A DNA stretch of 41,914 nt from Clostridia bacterium UC5.1-2E3 (GTDB lineage Bacteria; Bacillota; Clostridia; Lachnospirales; Lachnospiraceae), in contig BBZO01000030.1 of assembly GCA_001304875.1 (NCBI GenBank), positions 1-41,914 of the forward strand, given 5' to 3'. The notes beneath the pieces were generated by a model. It was not told where the DNA came from. It did no database searches and saw nothing but the letters and a program-made list of their open reading frames with translations. This document shows positions 1 to 8,942 of this stretch, piece by piece (position 1 is the first letter of the stretch; each line of letters starts with the position of its first letter). The translations under genes were made by a program, and so were the position numbers.

Positions 1-89
1 CCAACGCCCGCGCCAGCGCGGAGTACCGCCGCCACGTGGCCGGTGTGCTCATCGGCCGGGCACTGAAAGAAATCGGGGAGGTGAAGTGA
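1..89 (+). CDS. Molybdenum hydroxylase FAD-binding subunit, C-terminal end (partial)
   Basis: Only the last 28 codons lie in the window, in the frame ending with TGA at 87-89. The peptide ends in a run like the C-terminal helix of CO-dehydrogenase/xanthine-dehydrogenase FAD subunits (AEYRRHVAGVLIGRAL). The stop overlaps the ATG of the 2Fe-2S subunit (TGATG), as expected for coupled translation of enzyme subunits. The family role is known: FAD takes electrons from the two 2Fe-2S clusters and passes them to NAD or another acceptor. The assignment rests mainly on operon position and this short tail. Confidence 0.75.
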   Translation, partial: NARASAEYRRHVAGVLIGRALKEIGEVK

Positions 90-559
90 TGGAGCTTTCA
101 TGTTATATCAACGGACGCCGCGTGACGAAGCAGATCGACGCAGACATGGTGCTTCTGGATTTCTTGCGGGAGCAGGGCTGCTACAGCGTGAAGCGGGGCT
201 GTGACACCGCCAACTGCGGGCTCTGCACCGTGTGGGTGGAGGAAAAGCCGGTGCTGTCCTGCAGCTTTCCGGCGGGCCGCGCCCAGGGACTTCACATCAC
301 CACCATGGAGGGACTTCAGAAGGAGGCGGAGGAGTTCGGGCGCTTCCTGGCCGGCTACGGCGCGGAGCAGTGCGGATTCTGCAGCCCCGGATTCATCATG
401 AATGTGCTCGCCATGGAGAGGGAACTTAAAAATCCCACGGACGAGGAGATCCGGGAGTATTTATCCGGAAATCTCTGCCGCTGCACCGGCTATGTGAGCC
501 AGATGCGGGCCGTGAAGGATTATTTAAGCAGAGAGAAAAAGGAGGCTGCCGCGCAATGA
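89..559 (+). CDS. 2Fe-2S subunit of a xanthine dehydrogenase-family molybdenum hydroxylase
   Basis: This 156-residue protein carries the electron-transfer clusters of a molybdenum hydroxylase. The N-terminal plant-ferredoxin-type domain has the cysteine pattern CDTANCGLC near residues 38-46 with a further Cys about 14 residues on. The C-terminal four-helix domain has CGFCSPG near residue 97 and CRCTG near residue 131. Together these bind two 2Fe-2S clusters, and the length is normal for the family (about 150-165). I chose the ATG at 89, which overlaps the upstream stop; the GTG at 86 is one codon earlier and less likely. The molybdopterin subunit follows at 556 with a four-base ATGA overlap. 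Substrate cannot be read from this subunit; purines or other N-heterocycles are usual. Confidence 0.93.
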   Translation: MELSCYINGRRVTKQIDADMVLLDFLREQGCYSVKRGCDTANCGLCTVWVEEKPVLSCSFPAGRAQGLHITTMEGLQKEAEEFGRFLAGYGAEQCGFCSPGFIMNVLAMERELKNPTDEEIREYLSGNLCRCTGYVSQMRAVKDYLSREKKEAAAQ

Positions 560-2845
560 GATACGTCAATCAGCCAGTAATGAAAAAGGACGGCATGGCC
601 TGGTGACGGGAAAACCGGTGTATACCCAGGACTTAGCGCCGAAGGACTGCCTGGTGGTGAAGGTTTTGCGAAGCCCCCACGCCAGCGCAAAGATAAAGAG
701 CATCGATAAATCCCGGGCGGAGAAGGTGGAGGGGATCGTCTGTATCCTCACCCACGAGGACTGCCCGAACCGGAGATTCACCCAGGCGGGCCAGACCTTC
801 TGGGAAATGAGCCCCTACGACCGCTACATCCTGGAGGACCGGGTGCGGTTTGTGGGCGACGCCGTGGCCGTGATCGCCGGAGAAAATGAGAAGGCCGTGA
901 AGAAGGCCATGAAGCTCGTCAAGGTGGAGTACGAGGTGCTCACGCCGCTCCTGGACTTCAGAACGTCCAAGGGAAATGAGATTTTAGTCCACCCCGAGGA
1001 TGATTGGAAGGCCAACGTCCCCGTGGGAGGAGATGCAAAGCAGAACCTGTGTGCCAGCGGCGGCTACGAGGGCGGCGATCTGGAGGCGGTGTTTGCGGAC
1101 TGCGACCTGGTGCTGGAGAGAACCTTCCACACGAAGGCCAACAACCAGACCATGATGGAGCCGTTTAACACCTACTGCACCATGGACACCTACGGGCGGC
1201 TCACCGTGGTTTCCTCCACCCAGATCCCGTTTCACATCCGGAGAATCGTGGCCAACGCCCTGGACATTCCCAAGTCGAAGGTGCGCGTGGTAAAGCCCAG
1301 GATCGGCGGCGGCTTCGGCGCGAAGCAGACCGGCGTCTCCGAGGTCTATGCGGCGCTGGTCACCTGGAAGACCGGGCGGCCTGCGAAGATTGAGTACACC
1401 CGCTACGAGGCCATGATCGCCTCCTCGCCGCGCCACGAGATGCAGGTGCGCGTGAAGATGGGATTCAGAAAGGACGGAAAGGTCCGCGCCATCGATATGT
1501 ATACGCTGTCCAATACGGGAGCCTACGGCGAGCACGGTCCGACCACCGTGGGACTGACGGCGGAGAAATCCATGCCGCTCTACACGCCGGAGGCGTTCCG
1601 CTTTAAATACGACGTGGTCTACACCAACGTGCAGGCGTCCGGCGCCTACCGCGGCTACGGGGCCACCCAGGGCATTTTTGCGGCGGAGTCGCTGTTTAAC
1701 GAGGCCATGACGGAGCTGGGCCTGGATCCGGTGGCTGCGAGAAAATTAAATTACCCGGTGGAGGGACAGGTGATGCACGCCTACCACGATCTGGTGCTTA
1801 AAAGCTGCCGCCTGGGCGAGTGCCTGGAGCGGGCGAGAACGATGATCGGCTGGGACAGCAAATACCCCATGCGGGTGACGGAGGACGGAAAGCTCCGGGG
1901 CGTGGGCGTGGCCAGCGCCATGCAGGCTCCGGCATCGCCCATGTGGACGTGGGCTCCATCACCATCCGCCTAAGCGACGAGGGCACCTACAACATGGTGG
2001 TGGGATGCTCCGACATGGGAACCGGCTGCGACACGATCCTGGCCCAGATGGCCGCCGACGTGCTGGAGTGCGAGTTTGACGATATCTCGGTGTACGGCGT
2101 GGACACAGACACCTCGCCCTACGATTCCGGTTCCTACGCGTCCAGCACCACCTACATCACCGGCATGGCCACCGTGAAGGCCTGCGGGGAGTTAAAAGAG
2201 AAGATACGGAAGATGGGAGCGGAGATGCTGGAAATCCCCGGGGAGGAAGCGGAGTTTGACGGAAAGACGGTGCATAAGCTGGGCGAGCCGGAGAAAAAGG
2301 TGACGCTGATGGAGATCGCCACGAAGCGTATGCTGGGCTGCGATGTGGCGCTGGAGGCCACCGCCTCCCACCATTCGCCGGTGTCCCCGCCGCCGTTCAT
2401 GTGCGGCATGGCCGAGGTAGAGGTGGATCCGGAGACCGGAAAGGTGGATCTCATCGACTACGTGGCCGTGGTGGACTGCGGAACCGTCATCAATCCCAAT
2501 CTCTCCAGACGCCAGACCGAGGGCGGCCTGGTGCAGGGCATCGGCATGGCGCTCTACGAGGACATCAATTACACGGCGACCGGGTATCTGAAGGAAAATT
2601 CCTTCATGCAGTACAAGATCCCCTGCCGCCAGGAGATCCCCGACATCCGGGTGGAATTTGAGGAGAGCTACGAGCCCACCGGCCCCTTCGGAGCCAAGTC
2701 CATCGGCGAGGTGGTCATCAACACCCCGCTGCCGGCCATCGCCCAGGCGATCTACAACGCCACGGGCCTCAGATTCTACGAGCCTCCGTTCACACCGGAG
2801 AAGATTTTGAGAGGGCTTAAGGAGCTTAAGGGAGAGACGCTTTAA
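556..2845 (+). CDS. Molybdopterin-binding catalytic subunit of a xanthine dehydrogenase-family enzyme (two frame breaks)
   Basis: This is the large catalytic subunit, which hydroxylates its substrate at a Mo-molybdopterin centre. The reading is 763 residues after restoring one base near 600 (CCC read as CC) and one near 1925 (GGG read as GG). Visible family motifs are GGGFGAKQ (molybdenum cofactor contact), GAYRGYGATQ (its Arg matches the substrate Arg of xanthine dehydrogenases) and GAKSIGE near the C-terminus (its Glu is the family's catalytic base). The position held by substrate-binding Glu in mammalian xanthine dehydrogenase is Gln here. The start at 556 overlaps the 2Fe-2S subunit stop, and a strong hairpin follows the gene at 2871-2914. 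The family is certain; xanthine as substrate is only likely. Confidence 0.9.
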
Positions 2846-2870
2846 AAACAGAATCAGTGAGAAAAAGAGA

Positions 2871-2914
2871 GAAGGCGCCTGGCCTGCGGATTTTACGCGG
2901 GCCGGGCGCCTTTT
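2871..2914. terminator. Hairpin terminator between the molybdenum hydroxylase operon and the arginase-family gene
   Basis: AAGGCGCCTGGCCTGCG pairs with CGCGGGCCGGGCGCCTT around a short loop and is followed by TTTT. It sits between two convergent genes. On the minus strand the T-rich side is also present, so it may serve both directions. Confidence 0.7.
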
Positions 2915-2919
2915 AGGAA

Positions 2920-3771
2920 TCACTCGTTAAACAGCCCAAGCCCCGCGAACATTTTATGGAGCCGGTGCTCGTCAAAAGGCAGATACTCCGCGATGGTGAA
3001 GCCCACCACGTCCGAGTGGGCGGTGATGCACTGGAGCACTTTTCCCAGCTCCTCCATGGTCATCCGCCCGCCGCCGCTGCCGTCGCCGGTCAGTTCCTTG
3101 TTGGCGAAATAGGTGGAGTGGAAGAGTTCCGCGTCCAGCACATCGATATCCAGGTGCACCAAAATGTGGTCGAAGCGTGCCATGAATGACTGAATCTCCT
3201 TAAGCGTCACAAAGGTCTGATCCTGCACCCGGTAATCCACGCCCATCTCCTGTAAGAAATGTTCCTGGTAGTCGTGGAGTCCCTGCAGGCCCACGTAGAG
3301 AATCTCATCGGGTTTGAATTTCCTGTTCTTCATGAGAGCGGAGAGGGCCTCGTCGCCGCGGCCCATGAGGGAGCCCAGCACCATGGCGTGGGCGTTGGGG
3401 TAGCCGTCGGCGGGGGTGGACACGTCCGGGTGGGCGTCGATCCAGAGAATCCCCAGGTTGTCGTAGAGCCCGTGCAGGTAGTCGAAGGGGGCCTGGGAGA
3501 CGATGCAGTTTCCGCCGATAGTGATGATCCGGTCCGGCTTTGCCTCCTCGATGACGCGGGCGGCCTGCATGATGCCCGCGGTCACCTCGTCCCGCGCGCA
3601 GACGCCGTCGGTCACCGGCCGCTCCCGGCCGTCCGGAGGCGCCAGCTCCACCTTGTATAAGGGCTGGTTTTCGTTCTGCGGCAGAATGTGTGCCAGAAGA
3701 TGGGCGCCGAAGTAGTAGGTCTCCAGGCCGCCGCTTAAGTAGTCGGGATAGAGAAGCCGTATGGTTTTCAT
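2920..3771 (-). CDS. Arginase/agmatinase-fold family protein
   Basis: This 283-residue protein belongs to the ureohydrolase (arginase/agmatinase/formiminoglutamase) fold, whose members hydrolyse guanidino or similar groups with a two-metal centre. Visible metal motifs are DAHPD near residue 117 and HLDIDVLD near residue 208. The first family motif, usually GGDHS, reads GGNCI, so the His metal ligand is replaced by Cys. I chose the ATG at 3771 because AGGAGGT lies about seven bases upstream; an in-frame TTG 18 bases earlier lacks that spacing. It is the last gene of a minus-strand run with the GNAT and CYTH genes. The substrate is not predictable and the enzyme may be catalytically altered. 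Confidence 0.82.
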   Translation of the reverse strand: MKTIRLLYPDYLSGGLETYYFGAHLLAHILPQNENQPLYKVELAPPDGRERPVTDGVCARDEVTAGIMQAARVIEEAKPDRIITIGGNCIVSQAPFDYLHGLYDNLGILWIDAHPDVSTPADGYPNAHAMVLGSLMGRGDEALSALMKNRKFKPDEILYVGLQGLHDYQEHFLQEMGVDYRVQDQTFVTLKEIQSFMARFDHILVHLDIDVLDAELFHSTYFANKELTGDGSGGGRMTMEELGKVLQCITAHSDVVGFTIAEYLPFDEHRLHKMFAGLGLFNE

Positions 3772-3803
3772 GGAAATACCTCCTGTCAAAAATGATTGTA
3801 GTG

Positions 3804-4289
3804 TTACAGATCCAGCTGCATAAAAACCGCCGTCTCCGCCGGGTTGTCATTGTATTTTCCGATGCGGTAGAATCCGTATGTCTCATACAGCCGGATGGCC
3901 GTCTCCATGGACGGAAAGGTGTCCAGCCGTATATGTTTGTAGCCGATGGCTCTCGCGTCCCCGATGGCTTTCTCCAGCAGGAGACTGCCCAGACGGAGCC
4001 CGCGGAAGGCCGGGCGGACGTAGAGCCGCTTGAGCTCGCAGAACTCTTCGTCGTTTCGCAGAAGCGCCGCGCAGCCGGCGGGCGTGCCGTTGTCGGAGAC
4101 GGCCAGATAGAGGCGGCTGTAGGGCGGGGCGTATTTTCGGGGCAGGTCCCTAAGCTCCTCGTCCAGATGCTGGACCGCCAGGCATTTTCTCACGTCGTCG
4201 CCCTGGGCGAGAATCGCGTCGGTGTATTCTCTGATCAGCTCCGAGAGCTCGGGAATCCGGTCATAGGCGGGTATCAGTTCCAGTTTCAT
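3804..4289 (-). CDS. GNAT-family N-acetyltransferase
   Basis: The 161-residue product is a single GNAT domain. The acetyl-CoA pyrophosphate-binding motif is visible as RPAFRGLRLG near residues 93-102, preceded by the β-strand LKRLYV. The C-terminal part has the usual LYETYGF pattern. Its ribosome binding site GGAGGAG lies in the last codons of the CYTH gene, and the two genes are three bases apart, so they are translated from one message. GNAT proteins move an acetyl group to an amine on a small molecule or protein; the acceptor cannot be told here. Confidence 0.88.
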   Translation of the reverse strand: MKLELIPAYDRIPELSELIREYTDAILAQGDDVRKCLAVQHLDEELRDLPRKYAPPYSRLYLAVSDNGTPAGCAALLRNDEEFCELKRLYVRPAFRGLRLGSLLLEKAIGDARAIGYKHIRLDTFPSMETAIRLYETYGFYRIGKYNDNPAETAVFMQLDL

Positions 4290-4292
4290 AGG

Positions 4293-4757
4293 CTACAGCT
4301 CCTCCGGCGAAATGCGGCTGAGACGGCTGTTCTGGTACCGCCCGCTCATGGTCACGTCCTCGGAAAACCAGCCGGGGGGAGTGAAGCGCAGCGCTTCTTC
4401 CTCAGTGGGAAACTCCACCTCCGCCAGAATCAGCCCCTCGTAAATTCCCTCGAACACGTCCAGCTCCACGGTCAGATGCGGGGCGTCGTCGAGGGGCAGG
4501 AGATAGCGGGTTTTGGTGAGAATGTTACCGTCGCATTTTTCCCGCAGGTGCAGGTAGGCTTCTTCAGTGAGCGGGAGCTCGTACTCCTCCCGCGCCAGAA
4601 GTCCGGCGGATTTATAGGTCAGAAAATATTGATCGTCCGCCCGCCGCACCCGGACCACCGGGCGGATGTTCAAATACCCCTGTTCGATTTTGCGGCAGGG
4701 AAAGTGCCGGTAATTTTCCGGCGGCTGTATAACCAGAAATTTGCGCTCGATCTCCAT
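4293..4757 (-). CDS. CYTH-domain protein (triphosphate tunnel metalloenzyme family)
   Basis: The 154-residue protein starts with MEIERKFLV, the hallmark ExExK motif of CYTH domains. Further conserved charged strands follow (VRVRR near residue 43, YELPL, VELDVF and AEVEF). Family members hydrolyse triphosphates, such as inorganic tripolyphosphate or thiamine triphosphate, or act as adenylate cyclase, inside a β-barrel tunnel with Mg2+. Small bacterial stand-alone members are usually tripolyphosphatases. The start is the ATG preceded by GGAGA at suitable spacing; a longer upstream reading lacks CYTH features. It heads the minus-strand operon with the GNAT and arginase-fold genes. Confidence 0.9.
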   Translation of the reverse strand: MEIERKFLVIQPPENYRHFPCRKIEQGYLNIRPVVRVRRADDQYFLTYKSAGLLAREEYELPLTEEAYLHLREKCDGNILTKTRYLLPLDDAPHLTVELDVFEGIYEGLILAEVEFPTEEEALRFTPPGWFSEDVTMSGRYQNSRLSRISPEEL

Positions 4758-4873
4758 GAAAGAATCTCCTTTCCAGTGTTCCCTTAGCGGGTTCTTAAAA
4801 ACTATCATATCATATTCGATAAAATTTAAAAAGTCTGTCGGAAAAAAGTAAGGTCTTATGTGGGAATAAATGG

Positions 4874-4879
4874 TATACT
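4874..4879 (+). promoter_or_regulatory. Probable -10 element for the DUF975 genes
   Basis: TATACT preceded by TGG gives an extended -10 (TGnTATACT), about 45 bases upstream of the first DUF975 start. No good -35 was seen at the right spacing. Confidence 0.45.
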
Positions 4880-4924
4880 ATTAAAAACATTCATACGTGG
4901 AAAAATTTACAGGGAGGGGATGGA

Positions 4925-5769
4925 ATGGAGTATCAGGAACTGGAAAATGCGCAGCTTCGGGAGCGCGCGAGGGCAGCGCTTGGAAGATATTTTCTCCAGG
5001 CGGTGTCCGTCAGCTTTATCGCCAGATTTTTCTTGACCGCCGGACATGTGGAGGACGCCGGGAATGCAAAGGAGTACGGGACCCTGACCATAGACATCGG
5101 CAGCTGGAGCTGGAATGTATACCAAACCAGCGCGCCGGAGCCCTGGCTGATTCAGATAAACGGCCTCATGCCGGAGAACCTTGTCAGGACGGCGGTGACC
5201 GCCTGGTGGGAGCCGCGTCTGCGGGTCTTTTGATTCTGCTTTTAAGCATTTTTGTGTTCGATCTTTTTGAGGTGGGGAGAAACCGTTTTTATATGGAGAG
5301 CCGCGAGGCCGGCCGTCCGGCGGGAATGGGGAAGCTTGTGTGGCCGTTTCGCTGCGGGAACTATTTTAACCTGGTGCGGATCCTTTTCCTGCGGCGGATC
5401 AAGACGTATCTGTGGACGTTTCTTCTGGTGATTCCGGGGATTTATAAGGCCTGCGAGTACGCCATGGTGCCCTATATTCTGGCGGAGAATCCGGAGGTTT
5501 CCTCCGGAACCGCGTTTCGTATCAGCCGGCAGCTGATGGACGGGCGCAAGTGGAAGCTGGTGTGCCTTACGGTGTCGGTTTACGCCATCTATATCCCGCT
5601 TGTTTTTCTCCTGGCATTCAGCGTGCCGGTGGGCGCCGCAGCGCTGTTTCTGGGGTCGCTTTTCATCAATGCCTACATGGACGCGGCGCAGGCGGAGTTT
5701 TACGCCTCCGTGAGAGGGCGGGCGCTGGGAATCCGTCTGAACGGGTTTTCATTTTCGGACGGACTGTGA
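4925..5769 (+). CDS. DUF975 family integral membrane protein (one frame break)
   Basis: The repaired reading is 281 residues; one C is missing near 5203 (GCCCTG read as GCCTG), which otherwise truncates the protein at 5233. It has several hydrophobic segments, the family landmark FxVGxNRFYMESRE (here GRNRFYMESRE near residue 120), and the later LVIPGIYKACEYAMVPYILAENP-like stretch. DUF975 proteins are multi-pass membrane proteins of unknown function that are common in Firmicutes. The ATG at 4925 has GGAGGGG upstream. A close paralogue follows at 5812, so this is a tandem pair. Confidence 0.85.
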
Positions 5770-5811
5770 TATAATCAGTTTTAGCATGAAACCATGAGAC
5801 AGGAGGTATAT

Positions 5812-6803
5812 ATGGAACAGTTCAGCAATTCAGAGTTGAGGCGGAGGGCCCGGGCGAATCTGACAGGATATTTCCCGCAGGCGGTTCTCGTATCGTTCAT
5901 TATTTCCATATTTTCCAACGGCGGCAGGAGCCAGACCGCCGGGGAAGGGCAGGAGCAGGCGGGGGCGTTGACCGACGGCTTCGGGCAGCTTCCGCCGCAC
6001 ATGATATTTGCGGCCATTCTGACGGCGGTGATCGCCGTGCTGACCGTGGCGTGCATCGTCGCGGTGCTCAACATTTTTGTGTTTCAGATTCTGGAGGTGG
6101 GAAAGAACCGCTTCTACATGGAGAGCCGCGAGATGGGACACTCGGCAGGCGTCGGGAAAGTGTTCTGGGCCTTCGGTTCCGGGCATTATCTGAACGTGGT
6201 GAAGATCATGTTCCTCATGAATCTGAAAGTGATTCTCTGGATGTTTCTTCTGATTCTGCCGGGCATTTACAAGGCCTACGAGTATGCCATGATCCCCTAT
6301 ATCCTGGCGGAGAATCCGGAGATTTCCTCCAGAGACGCGTTCCGCTTAAGCCGCAGGATGATGGACGACAGGAGGCTTAAGCTCTTTGTGCTGGAGGTGT
6401 CGATTCTTCTCTGGATGGTGGTTCCGGCACTGTTCGGGCTGCTGAACGAGCTTGTCGGCATGGTGCTGACGTTCGTATGCTCCCTCGTCATTCTTCCCTA
6501 TGCGGATGCGGCGACGGCGGAGTTCTACGCCTGCCTGCGGCCAGAGGCGCAGGAGATGGGGCTTCGTCTGAACGGGTTTACCCGGTATTCCGAGCCGCGC
6601 GGGGACGGATACGGCAGTGACGGCCAGGCTGGTACGGGGACGCCTGGGAGCAGAGAGACCGTGACAGAGGCCAGTATGGTGACGGCTGGGAGCATCACGG
6701 GGACGAGGAAGACCGGCGCAGGGAGACCGGGAGCCAGAGCGGTGAGGAGAGCTACGACGGCTGGGTAAAGGACGAGGACGGCTACTGGACCAGGAGAAAA
6801 TAA
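5812..6803 (+). CDS. DUF975 family integral membrane protein with charged C-terminal tail (one frame break)
   Basis: This paralogue of the preceding gene is 330 residues after restoring one C near 6629 (GCCTGG read as GCTGG). It keeps the landmark GKNRFYMESRE near residue 101 and the LPGIYKAYEYAMIPYILAENPE stretch in shorter matching pieces. Its N-terminal part has a longer hydrophobic segment than the first copy. The restored C-terminus is a hydrophilic tail rich in Gly, Trp, Asp, Glu and Arg, ending GYWTRRK before TAA at 6801. Without the repair the tail reads as an unrelated Thr/Ala-rich run. AGGAGGT precedes the ATG. Function is unknown. Confidence 0.84.
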
Positions 6804-6840
6804 AAACAGATAGAAGAAATAAAACAGGAGGAAGTAAATT

Positions 6841-7395
6841 ATGTCAAAAGTATACGCGTTTTTAGCTGACGGTCTTGAGGAAGTGGAGTGCCTGGGAGCC
6901 ATGGATATCCTGGTGCGCGCGGGCGTGGAGGTGACGCTGGTCTCCGTTACCGGCAGCCGCCAGGTGACGGGAGCCCACGGGTTCACCATCACGGCGGACA
7001 AACTGTTTGAGGAGACCGACCCGGCGGAGGCGGACGTTTTATTCCTTCCGGGCGGGATGCCGGGGACGAAGAATCTGGCGGCCTTTGAGCCTCTCATGGA
7101 GGCGGTGAGGCAGGCGGCGGCCGACGGCCGGCGGGTGGCGGCCATCTGTGCGGCTCCCAGCGTGCTGGGCGATCTGGGCGTGCTTGAGGGAAAGAAAGCC
7201 ACCTGCTATCCGGGCTACGAGCCGCGGCTGAAAGGGGCCGTTCCGGTGAAGGACGGCGTGGTGACCGACGGAAATATGACCACGGCCAGAGGGCTGGGCT
7301 ACGCCCTGGATCTGGGACTGGAGCTGGCCGGAATTTTGACGGACCGGGAGACGGCCGCGCAGATCAAGGCGGCAATTCAGTACGACCAGTTCTGA
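6841..7395 (+). CDS. DJ-1/PfpI family protein (DJ-1 type glutamine amidotransferase-like domain)
   Basis: The 184-residue protein is a full-length DJ-1/YajL-type domain. The nucleophile Cys is visible in AAICAAP near residue 103, and the acidic partner in DGLEEVE near residues 10-16. Family members have been described as chaperones, glyoxalases or protein and nucleotide deglycases; which applies is disputed and cannot be told from sequence. The gene has a good GGAGGAAG ribosome site and starts 37 bases after the DUF975 gene, so it may be cotranscribed. It is followed by an independent promoter for tig. Confidence 0.92.
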   Translation: MSKVYAFLADGLEEVECLGAMDILVRAGVEVTLVSVTGSRQVTGAHGFTITADKLFEETDPAEADVLFLPGGMPGTKNLAAFEPLMEAVRQAAADGRRVAAICAAPSVLGDLGVLEGKKATCYPGYEPRLKGAVPVKDGVVTDGNMTTARGLGYALDLGLELAGILTDRETAAQIKAAIQYDQF

Positions 7396-7412
7396 TTTTT
7401 TAAGTTTTTGTA

Positions 7413-7440
7413 TTGTAAAATCGTATTTTTATGTTATAAT
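7413..7440 (+). promoter_or_regulatory. Promoter for tig
   Basis: TTGTAA at 7413-7418 and TATAAT at 7435-7440 with a 16-base spacer. TGT directly before TATAAT adds an extended -10. The trigger factor start is 68 bases downstream. Confidence 0.7.
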
Positions 7441-7508
7441 GCTAAATTGAAGTGTAACGCCCAGACGGATGAAGGCGGTTCACATATAGTTTAAGGAGGA
7501 GCCATAAA

Positions 7509-8795
7509 ATGAGTTTACAAGTGGAAAAATTAGAGAAGAACATGGCAAAGATGACCATTGAGGTGCCTGCCGAGGAGTTCGAGGCCGCGACCAAGGCCGC
7601 ATACAATAAGGAGAAAAACAGATTTAACATTCCCGGTTTCAGAAAGGGCAAAGCACCCCAGGCTATGATAGAGAAGATGTACGGCCCCGGCGTTTTCTAT
7701 GAGGAGGCCGCCAACCAGCTCATCGATGCAAACTACACCAAGGCTGCTGCCGAGTGCGGGGAGGAGATCGTCTCCAGACCGACCATCGACGTGGTTCAGA
7801 TCGAGAAGGGCAAGCCGTTCATTTTCACCGCTACCTTTGCTGTAAAGCCGGAGGTTACTCTCGGCGAGTACAAGGGCGTGGAGGTTGAGAAGGCTTCCGC
7901 TGAGGTGACCGATGCGGACGTTGACGCAGAGATCGCCAGAGTGCAGAACCAGAACGCGCGTCTGATCACCGTTGAGGACAGACCTGTGGCGGACGGCGAC
8001 GAGACTGTCATCGACTTCGAGGGCTTTATCGACGGAAAACCGTTCGACGGCGGCAAGGGTACCGACTACCCGCTGACCATCGGATCCCACTCCTTCATCG
8101 ACACCTTTGAGGAGCAGCTGATCGGCAAGAACATCGGCGAGGAGTGCGAGGTCAACGTGACCTTCCCCGAGGAGTACCATGCCGACGAGCTCAAGGGCAA
8201 GCCCGCCACCTTCAAGGTAACCGTTAAGGAGATCAAGGTGAAGGAGCTTCCGGAGCTGAACGACGAGTTCGCCAGCGAGGTTTCCGATTTCGATACGATG
8301 GATGAATACAAGGCCGACGTGAGGGCAAAGCTTGAAGAGAGAAAGGCGAAGGAAGCCACCACTCTCAACGAGGACCGCGTGATCGAGAAGGTTGTGGAGA
8401 ACGCATCCATGGAGATCCCGGATCCGATGCTGGAGAGCCAGTGCAGAAACATGCTGGAGGATTATGCCCGCAGACTGCAGAGCCAGGGCCTTTCCTTCGA
8501 TCAGTACATGAAGTACACCGGCCAGTCCATCGACACCATGATGGATCAGATGAAGCCGGAGGCCATCAGAAGAATTAAAGTGAGACTTACTCTTGAGGCC
8601 GTTGCCAAGGCGGAGAACATCCAGGTGAGCGAGGAGGCCATCGACGCCGAGTACGAGAAGATGGCGGAGCAGTACAAGATGGAGGCTTCCAAGCTGAAAG
8701 AGCTCATGGGACCGAAGGAGAAGGAGATGCTGACCCAGGATCTGGCGGTTCAGCAGGCTGTGGATCTTCTGGTTGCCGAGGCGAAGCTTGTATAA
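7509..8795 (+). CDS. tig: Trigger factor, ribosome-bound chaperone and peptidyl-prolyl isomerase
   Basis: The 428-residue protein has the full trigger factor layout. The N-terminal ribosome-binding domain carries the signature GFRKGKAP near residues 44-51. A FKBP-type isomerase domain follows at about 150-245 (VIDFEGFIDGKPFDGG), then the long helical C-terminal chaperone domain. It binds at the ribosome exit tunnel and shields nascent chains. GGAGGAG lies seven bases before the ATG. Placement ahead of clpP-clpX-lon is the conserved Firmicutes order and groups nascent-chain folding with degradation. The reading frame is intact. Confidence 0.98.
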   Translation: MSLQVEKLEKNMAKMTIEVPAEEFEAATKAAYNKEKNRFNIPGFRKGKAPQAMIEKMYGPGVFYEEAANQLIDANYTKAAAECGEEIVSRPTIDVVQIEKGKPFIFTATFAVKPEVTLGEYKGVEVEKASAEVTDADVDAEIARVQNQNARLITVEDRPVADGDETVIDFEGFIDGKPFDGGKGTDYPLTIGSHSFIDTFEEQLIGKNIGEECEVNVTFPEEYHADELKGKPATFKVTVKEIKVKELPELNDEFASEVSDFDTMDEYKADVRAKLEERKAKEATTLNEDRVIEKVVENASMEIPDPMLESQCRNMLEDYARRLQSQGLSFDQYMKYTGQSIDTMMDQMKPEAIRRIKVRLTLEAVAKAENIQVSEEAIDAEYEKMAEQYKMEASKLKELMGPKEKEMLTQDLAVQQAVDLLVAEAKLV

Positions 8796-8829
8796 TCGAT
8801 AGAATGTAGTCGCGAGATACGAAAGACAG

Positions 8830-8888
8830 GATTCCTGGAATGGACGCGGGGGTGGGGATATTCCATGCGCGCGTCTGTTCCGGGAATC
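8830..8888 (+). promoter_or_regulatory. Long hairpin in the leader between tig and clpP
   Basis: Bases 8830-8848 and 8870-8888 can pair over 19 consecutive positions, with three G-U wobbles, around a 21-base loop. The hairpin ends about 54 bases before the clpP start. There is no T-run after it, so it is not a normal terminator. It could be an RNA processing or stability element, or a control element for clpP. Confidence 0.55.
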
Positions 8889-8942
8889 TCATTTGCGTTA
8901 TTGGGAGATTTCCCGATACAGTTTTCAAACAGGAGGTTTACT

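Noticed and set aside
556..2845. Selenocysteine at the in-frame TGA near 603 in the molybdenum hydroxylase
   Set aside because: Known selenium-dependent molybdenum hydroxylases of clostridia carry labile selenium in the cofactor, not Sec. One restored C gives a clean reading, and no other sign of a Sec insertion element was seen.
3690..4787. A 365-codon plus-strand open frame opposite the arginase, GNAT and CYTH genes
   Set aside because: It is antisense to three genes with clear family motifs and ribosome sites, and its translation has no recognisable domain.
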